Virus record (IMG/VR): IMGVR_UViG_3300037808_000271
Location: 1 to 34,529 of that record
Length of the DNA: 34,529 nucleotides
Direction: 5' to 3' (one strand)
Origin: a virus
Within the stretch, counting starts at the first letter, position 1. Each line of letters opens with the position of its first letter. The position numbers and the translations under genes are program-made. Of the stretch, positions 29,876 through 34,529 are shown piece after piece. The notes under the pieces are model-generated. The model did not search any database. It was not told the origin of the DNA and was given only the letters and a program-made list of their open reading frames with translations.

Positions 29876-31210
29876 ATGCATATTTATCCAACTAAGACTT
29901 TCATCAACAAGTATCATAAATGGTACTATTCAATCATATCTAATCGTGTGTTGAATCCTATATTTAGAGAAGATATGTATGTAGAGAAGCATCACATTAC
30001 TCCTAAGAGTTTAGGTGGTTCCAATAAACATACTAATATAGTTAATTTAACAGCTCGGGAACATTTCATTTGTCATATATTATTAACTAAATTCCTTGAA
30101 GGTCAAGCAAAGTATAAAATGCTTTCTGCTGTTACTTTAATGAATAGATTAAAGGATACAATTAATTCAAAGGTATATGAACAAGCTCAGAAATGTAAAT
30201 CTACATTTAAATCATATTATAACATTAATGATGGTAAATTTGAGTGGTATGATGTAGATCCAGGAGAAGGATGGATTAAACAAGGTATATCTCGTTATAC
30301 TAAAATATGGCACAATAACATTACAAATGAGTATATTAGAGATAAGGTTTCTCCTGGAGTTGAATGGGTGAATGAAGCTCCGAATAAAGGAACAACTTAC
30401 TGGTACAATTCCAATACCAATGAATATATCTGCAGTTTTGAGTGTCCAGGAGAGGGATGGATTAAACAAGGACATGCAATTAATAAACTTACATGGTATA
30501 ACACACATACCAATGTTTATAAAAAATCAATTAATAAGCCTATCGGAGAATGGGTTGAACAAGGCACTCAAATAGGAACAAATTTCTGGTACAATGAATC
30601 TAAAATGAAATACACAACCTCTAAGATTTCTCCTGGAGATGGTTGGGTTAAACAAGGGCCATCTAAAGATACTTTATTCTGGTACAATGATAAGATGGAT
30701 ACGTATACATCTGCTAGAAACTCTCCAGGAGATGATTGGGAAAGAAGGGGAGTTAATACCAATAAACATTTCTGGATGAATGTAAATAACGGAGATTATA
30801 CAACCTCTGTAGATTCTCCAGGAGATGATTGGATTAAACAAGGACCTAACATAGGAACCACATCATGGACAAATACTGTGACAGGAGAATGTGTTAGAAC
30901 TACAAATAAACCATCTGGATGTAATTGGATTAATAAAGGATCTCACGGAGGAACTCGCTCTGGTACATTTAAAGGATATTACTGCCATACCAAGTATGGA
31001 GAGTATCCATCTGCTGGTGAATTATCGGAAGCAATAGGTAACATAGGAACAGCTACAATCATAAGAATAATTAATAAATTGGATAATAAAATTTCTAAAT
31101 CATCATATACACAAGGAAGATATCTTCAAAGTATCGGTTCTCGGGATGTTATAGTGGGACAGACATGGAGAGATGTAGGGTTTTATTTTATTCCCAAAGA
31201 TAAATACTGA
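29876..31210 (+). CDS. HNH homing endonuclease with repeat modules
   Basis: 444 residues. HNH core at about residues 35-75: VEKHHITPKSLGGSNKHTNI, VNLTAREHFICHILLTK (His-His, Asn, His). Residues 120-360 carry about seven units of roughly 35 residues with the pattern PG-x2-W-x-KQG followed by T-x2-WYN-x(6-8)-Y. The C-terminal domain (GYYCHTKYGEYPSAGELSEA, YLQSIGSRDVIVGQTWRDVG, FYF) is the same module that ends the GIY-YIG enzymes in this window. It inserts between gp13 and gp14. SD GAGGAAG before ATG 29876. Appears intact. Confidence 0.88.
   Translation: MHIYPTKTFINKYHKWYYSIISNRVLNPIFREDMYVEKHHITPKSLGGSNKHTNIVNLTAREHFICHILLTKFLEGQAKYKMLSAVTLMNRLKDTINSKVYEQAQKCKSTFKSYYNINDGKFEWYDVDPGEGWIKQGISRYTKIWHNNITNEYIRDKVSPGVEWVNEAPNKGTTYWYNSNTNEYICSFECPGEGWIKQGHAINKLTWYNTHTNVYKKSINKPIGEWVEQGTQIGTNFWYNESKMKYTTSKISPGDGWVKQGPSKDTLFWYNDKMDTYTSARNSPGDDWERRGVNTNKHFWMNVNNGDYTTSVDSPGDDWIKQGPNIGTTSWTNTVTGECVRTTNKPSGCNWINKGSHGGTRSGTFKGYYCHTKYGEYPSAGELSEAIGNIGTATIIRIINKLDNKISKSSYTQGRYLQSIGSRDVIVGQTWRDVGFYFIPKDKY
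31199..31206 (+). promoter_or_regulatory. Late promoter, leaderless layout (gp14), inside HNH 3' end
   Basis: GATAAATA is formed by the Asp-Lys-Tyr codons that end the HNH gene; CTGAT then the gp14 ATG follow. Confidence 0.7.
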
Positions 31211-31211
31211 T

Positions 31212-32072
31212 ATGGCTACTTCACAATATTTCAATCACTTTAACTCGACCAATGAACAAGATCTTCTTCACGATCTATCAATGGAGTTTATCTCAAATTA
31301 TGGGATTGATTTGGTGTATTTACCCCGAGAACGATTAAAAGAAGATCTTATATTCGGAGAAAGCACTTTAGATAGATTCTCTGAGACTTATGAACTAGAA
31401 ATGTATATATCTAGTACTGACTCTTTTGAGGGAGAAGGAGAAGTATTTCAACAATTTGGTATCGAAATAAAAGATAGAGTGTCACTTCAGGTTAATCCTA
31501 GAAACTTTCAACATTACACTACTATGGATCACCCGTTGGAAGGAGACTTAATATACTTCCCTTTAAATGATAGTTTATTTGAGATCACTTATGTATCGAG
31601 TGATAGATCTAGTTTCTATCCTATGGGAACTCTTCCTTATCTTGAACTTCAGTGTGAGTTATTCACATATGCTAATGAAGAGTTTGATACTGATAATATA
31701 TCGATTGATGATATCGAGAATATTACAGATCAACCAATAACAGATTATCCGATATTGATTAATGCTCCGGTTGGTATACAAGATTGGAAATCAAATCATA
31801 GATATTCTGTAGGAGATTTAGTGCATCCTACTGCTAATGGTATGTGGACAGGGTTGTGGTATAAGGTAGTTCAACAGACGGGATTAGGAATGTCTAATAT
31901 CCCGTCTCAAGAGCCATCATGGCCTCGAGGAGCTAAGGATGTAATACAGGATCATGAGTTAATTTGGGAGGCAACTGGAATTAATAATGAGTTTGACACT
32001 ATTCAAACGGAAGGTAATGATATATTAAACTTTGATGAATTAGATCCTTTTAATTTTACTGACTATACCTGA
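31212..32072 (+). CDS. 14: Neck protein gp14
   Basis: 286 residues (T4 gp14 is 256). N-terminus SQYFNHFNSTNEQDLLHDLS, MEFISNYGIDLVYLPRE; core DLIFGESTLDRFSETYELEM, then EGEGEVFQQFGIEIKDRVSL, GDLIYFPLNDSLFEITYV, typical of gp14. Near residues 190-260 there is an extra segment, WKSNHRYSVGDLVHP...LWYKVVQQTG...SWP...HELIWEATG, with the spacing of small carbohydrate-binding-like (ChtBD/CBM5-12) domains. C-terminus FDELDPFNFTDYT. gp14 binds gp13 and completes the neck. Stop overlaps the next gene's ATG (TGATG). Confidence 0.9.
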   Translation: MATSQYFNHFNSTNEQDLLHDLSMEFISNYGIDLVYLPRERLKEDLIFGESTLDRFSETYELEMYISSTDSFEGEGEVFQQFGIEIKDRVSLQVNPRNFQHYTTMDHPLEGDLIYFPLNDSLFEITYVSSDRSSFYPMGTLPYLELQCELFTYANEEFDTDNISIDDIENITDQPITDYPILINAPVGIQDWKSNHRYSVGDLVHPTANGMWTGLWYKVVQQTGLGMSNIPSQEPSWPRGAKDVIQDHELIWEATGINNEFDTIQTEGNDILNFDELDPFNFTDYT

Positions 32073-33907
32073 TGAGATATATTAGATATAGAGATAATAT
32101 ATCGATATTAGCAATTAATGCATCAGATAATCCTGAGTTAATACCTAATCAAGTCAATTTGATTAAAGATCGCCGCTTAGTTAATCTCAATCAAAGTACA
32201 TTTACTAAACAAAGTAGTTGGGTTCCTGCATCTCAAAGCACATCTGATGTGAGAATATTAAGAGCTGAACCATCAAGAGATACTCTTAGTACATATGCTA
32301 CTGAGGATGGTATATACACATCAAACCTTGAATCTGATATGATGGAAGCTTGGGCAGGATTAATCAATTTTCTTGATGTTGTAGCTGATTCAAGAGCATT
32401 CATTGAAGGATCATCTGATACATTCTTGAATGGTAACTTATCTGCAATCGGTTCCATCTATTATCAAGTTTATGCTGACATTCATCTTGATTTGAATGAT
32501 CTTATGTCTGTTTGGTCTGTTCTTGGGGATGGAGCAGGAAATATACAAGGTATCTCTTATGGAGAAGCAGATACAATTGTTACTCGATATGCAACAGCTG
32601 ATGTAACTGGAGGAGTTGACATCAACTCAGATTCTGTTATGTTATATCAAGCTTCATCTAACATTCACGGAAGTTCAATTTATGTGAATGCTGGAGTGAT
32701 TGTTGGGGATGGATGTGCTGTATCTATATCAGGATCTAATATAATTGCTGATTGTTCTATACAGAAAGCAGGATCTGGATTGTGTACTATTAACGTTGAT
32801 ATTCAATGTCAATCTCACAATACTTCATATAATTCATTAACAATTGATGGAGGAGGAGTATCTGTTGTTGGAGGGGGAGCGTATCATATTGGAGCTGGAA
32901 TCACATTCTCTAACTGTTCAATCGAAGTGTATGCTGTTAAATTAGTTACAGTGTCAGCTGATATCAATAATGAAGTTACAGTAACAATTAATCCTATAGT
33001 TGCAGATGCAGCAGCTGGAGTATTCATTTCTAATGTATTATCACTTAACGTTAATCCTTATATTATTAGAATGGCATCAGCTGAAGTATATGTAAATTGT
33101 GATTCAGTTGCTATTTGGGAACCATTCCATTATTATCCTATTGCAGATGTATTGGGATCAGCCTCATTGGAATGTAATCCTAATACTATTATAGGAAGAT
33201 CTCGTGCAGATGTTCATTGTTCAGGGGCTTTGATGGGAGCTGCATCTTCTCATAGCTATGGATGGGATACATATGTTAATACAGCTTCAGTTGTTGTTGA
33301 TAACGCTCAGCAGCATATAGTTGAACCGTTTGAAGCAAAAGCTCAAGCTCTTGTGGATGTTTGGGCTTCTAAAGTGTTTGAGGGAAAGGCTAGTATTGAT
33401 ATTGATTCTGGAGTTGTATCGATATCTGGAGTTGTTGGAGATGGATCGGCGAGTGTAATCAACATAGGAATAATCTCTGTTGCATCTCAAGTTACGTTTG
33501 ATACTCAGTTAAATAGTATGAAAGGATCATTAACAGTTGACACTCAACCTATAATCAATCATAATACTGTATCAGAGATGCAAGGAGAATCATATGCTAG
33601 TATTTGGGTTAATATGAACTTCTCATGTGATGCTGATGTAGACATTGACTCTGGACTAATATCTGCTGGTGGTGTGAATGCTACTGGTGTTAGTATCCTT
33701 ATCACTCTAGCTGAATCTTTTGCATCACCATTAACAATACTTAATGGAGTAGCTGAACATGTTACAACTTGCTCAATTGAAACGTGGCCAGTGATTAATG
33801 CTATATGGACTGATCAATACGGACCTGAGTGGGCTGCTGTACAAGTTATTAGTATGGGTGTTGGTATATCTGGCGGACAAGCTGTTGTTACTGCTAACCC
33901 TGATTAA
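32072..33907 (+). CDS. Repetitive beta-rich virion protein (611 aa)
   Basis: 611 residues, coupled to gp14 by a TGATG overlap. N-terminal 90 residues are charged (MRYIRYRDNISILAINASDN, QSSWVPASQSTSDVRILRAE). The rest is a long run of irregular Ala/Ser/Val/Ile/Gly-rich beta repeats with alternating hydrophobics (ASIDIDSGVVSISGVVGDGS, ADVDIDSGLISAGGVNATGV), no membrane segment and few charges. C-terminal EQYGPEW-like region around residues 580-600 (WTDQYGPEWAAVQVISMGVG). The position after gp14 suggests a neck/collar or fibre-type virion protein. I recognise no family. It has the same style as the left-edge protein. Confidence 0.65.
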   Translation: MRYIRYRDNISILAINASDNPELIPNQVNLIKDRRLVNLNQSTFTKQSSWVPASQSTSDVRILRAEPSRDTLSTYATEDGIYTSNLESDMMEAWAGLINFLDVVADSRAFIEGSSDTFLNGNLSAIGSIYYQVYADIHLDLNDLMSVWSVLGDGAGNIQGISYGEADTIVTRYATADVTGGVDINSDSVMLYQASSNIHGSSIYVNAGVIVGDGCAVSISGSNIIADCSIQKAGSGLCTINVDIQCQSHNTSYNSLTIDGGGVSVVGGGAYHIGAGITFSNCSIEVYAVKLVTVSADINNEVTVTINPIVADAAAGVFISNVLSLNVNPYIIRMASAEVYVNCDSVAIWEPFHYYPIADVLGSASLECNPNTIIGRSRADVHCSGALMGAASSHSYGWDTYVNTASVVVDNAQQHIVEPFEAKAQALVDVWASKVFEGKASIDIDSGVVSISGVVGDGSASVINIGIISVASQVTFDTQLNSMKGSLTVDTQPIINHNTVSEMQGESYASIWVNMNFSCDADVDIDSGLISAGGVNATGVSILITLAESFASPLTILNGVAEHVTTCSIETWPVINAIWTDQYGPEWAAVQVISMGVGISGGQAVVTANPD

Positions 33908-34529
33908 ATCACGTATATACCAATATCTCTCCAAGTAGTTCCAGGGGATAAATTTAAACTTTGAAGATACTCATCATCTACTATTTCATCTCTCATTGTT
34001 TGGGTTGCTTTTAAGTGTGACGGATCCCCAACTCTCTCTTTCCAGACACTATCACCTTTAGTTTCTTTTTGCTTCATACTACTAATTTCAGCGTTTGATA
34101 TTCCATCACCGTTACGTGTTGATAAGGAAAGCAAATAACTTTTGTTCCCCCTCTTTGATAACTCGTTAACCCATCTAACCCAATCTCTGATCTCGTTTTA
34201 ACTATATCAATAGTACGGTTCTGTGCTATTGAAATTCCTTTATCATCTAAACGAGTAATTGTTTCTCTTACCTTTATCCCATTCAACTCATTAATATTCA
34301 TTCCATTCACATCTAGTGTATGTAATCATGTGTAACCACTCTTTTGTCCACTCCTCTGCAATCCATTAAACCCAAGAGCATCTACATCATCCCGTTTTGT
34401 TTGAGCTCCTTTAAATGCAGTTTCAGATGTTCCTATGAATTTAGAATTAGGTAATGATATATTATAGAATGATGAGCTTCTAACAGCATTATGTGATTTG
34501 ATTAAATGTTCTTCCATTAAACGACACTC
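33904..34529 (-). pseudogene. GIY-YIG homing endonuclease, copy 6, partial and frameshifted
   Basis: The right edge cuts the gene; its nuclease domain lies outside. Visible from 34529 down: ECRLMEEHLIKSHNAVRSSS, FYNISLPNSKF (the family's E-E and FYN region), a DVDALGFNGLQRSGQKS module, then TGA at 34327. After one shift come LDVNGMNINELNGIKVRETI and IGLDGLTSYQRGGTK modules; after a second shift near 34140, LSLSTRNGDGISNAEISSM, GDSVWKERVGDPSHLKATQT and the C-terminus YLQSLNLSPGTTWRDIGIYV. Two frameshifts make it a pseudogene. Its stop overlaps the end of the 611-residue gene by four bases. Confidence 0.8.

Overview
The window is an AT-rich stretch of a T4-like contractile-tailed phage (Myoviridae morphology; tail, neck and replication genes of the T4 type). 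Recognisable T4 counterparts are the baseplate and tail proteins gp6, gp25, PAAR spike tip, gp5, gp27, gp53, gp48, gp26 and a tape-measure protein; the head and neck proteins gp4, gp13 and gp14; and the replication/late-transcription proteins gp32, gp59, a gp33 candidate and a DsbA-like protein. A u-spanin and a secreted nuclease point to a Gram-negative host. A circularly permuted tmRNA, a gene form known mainly from alphaproteobacteria, some cyanobacteria and some betaproteobacteria, suggests that kind of host, probably marine. That host assignment is inference.

Layout. 1-11628: a mostly minus-strand late baseplate operon (gp48, gp53, gp27, gp5, Cys-motif protein, PAAR, gp25, gp6, a gp7-like protein, a repetitive virion protein running off the left edge). 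It is interrupted by plus-strand insertions: a BspA-like repeat gene with a broken duplicate, and a decayed GIY-YIG endonuclease. 11722-18005: plus strand, with an intact GIY-YIG gene, gp4, a conserved late protein, a tail-tube-fold protein, gp26 with a probable -1 frameshift, and the tape measure, ending in a bidirectional terminator. 18055-24680: minus-strand early/replication block (gp32, two small unknowns, gp59, gp33-like, RecB-like nuclease, DsbA-like, tRNA-Thr, HNH pseudogene, Hsp20, permuted tmRNA), again with GIY-YIG relics inserted on the plus strand. 24694-33907: plus-strand late genes (membrane protein, spanin, secreted nuclease, Lys-rich protein, a roughly 780-base gene-free stretch, two small genes, a GIY-YIG gene, gp13, an HNH gene, gp14, a repetitive virion protein). 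A broken GIY-YIG gene on the minus strand closes the window.

Regulation follows the T4 scheme. Early promoters (TT(A/T)ACA, 17 bp, TATAAT with a GTGG or GTGT lead-in) drive minus-strand early genes and the BspA-like gene. Late promoters are GATAAATA octamers, and eight of them sit only 5-6 bases before a start codon, so the predicted transcripts begin at or next to the AUG (leaderless). Four GIY-YIG loci share a separate 5' cassette of late promoter, stem-loop with compensating changes, linker and start.

Most striking observations: a permuted two-piece tmRNA with a G3-U pair next to a small heat-shock protein; the leaderless late promoter layout; a T7-run frameshift before the tape measure; a terminator whose loop carries the next promoter's -35 box; and a swarm of homing endonucleases in all states of decay, including an HNH enzyme with the same C-terminal module as the GIY-YIG enzymes.
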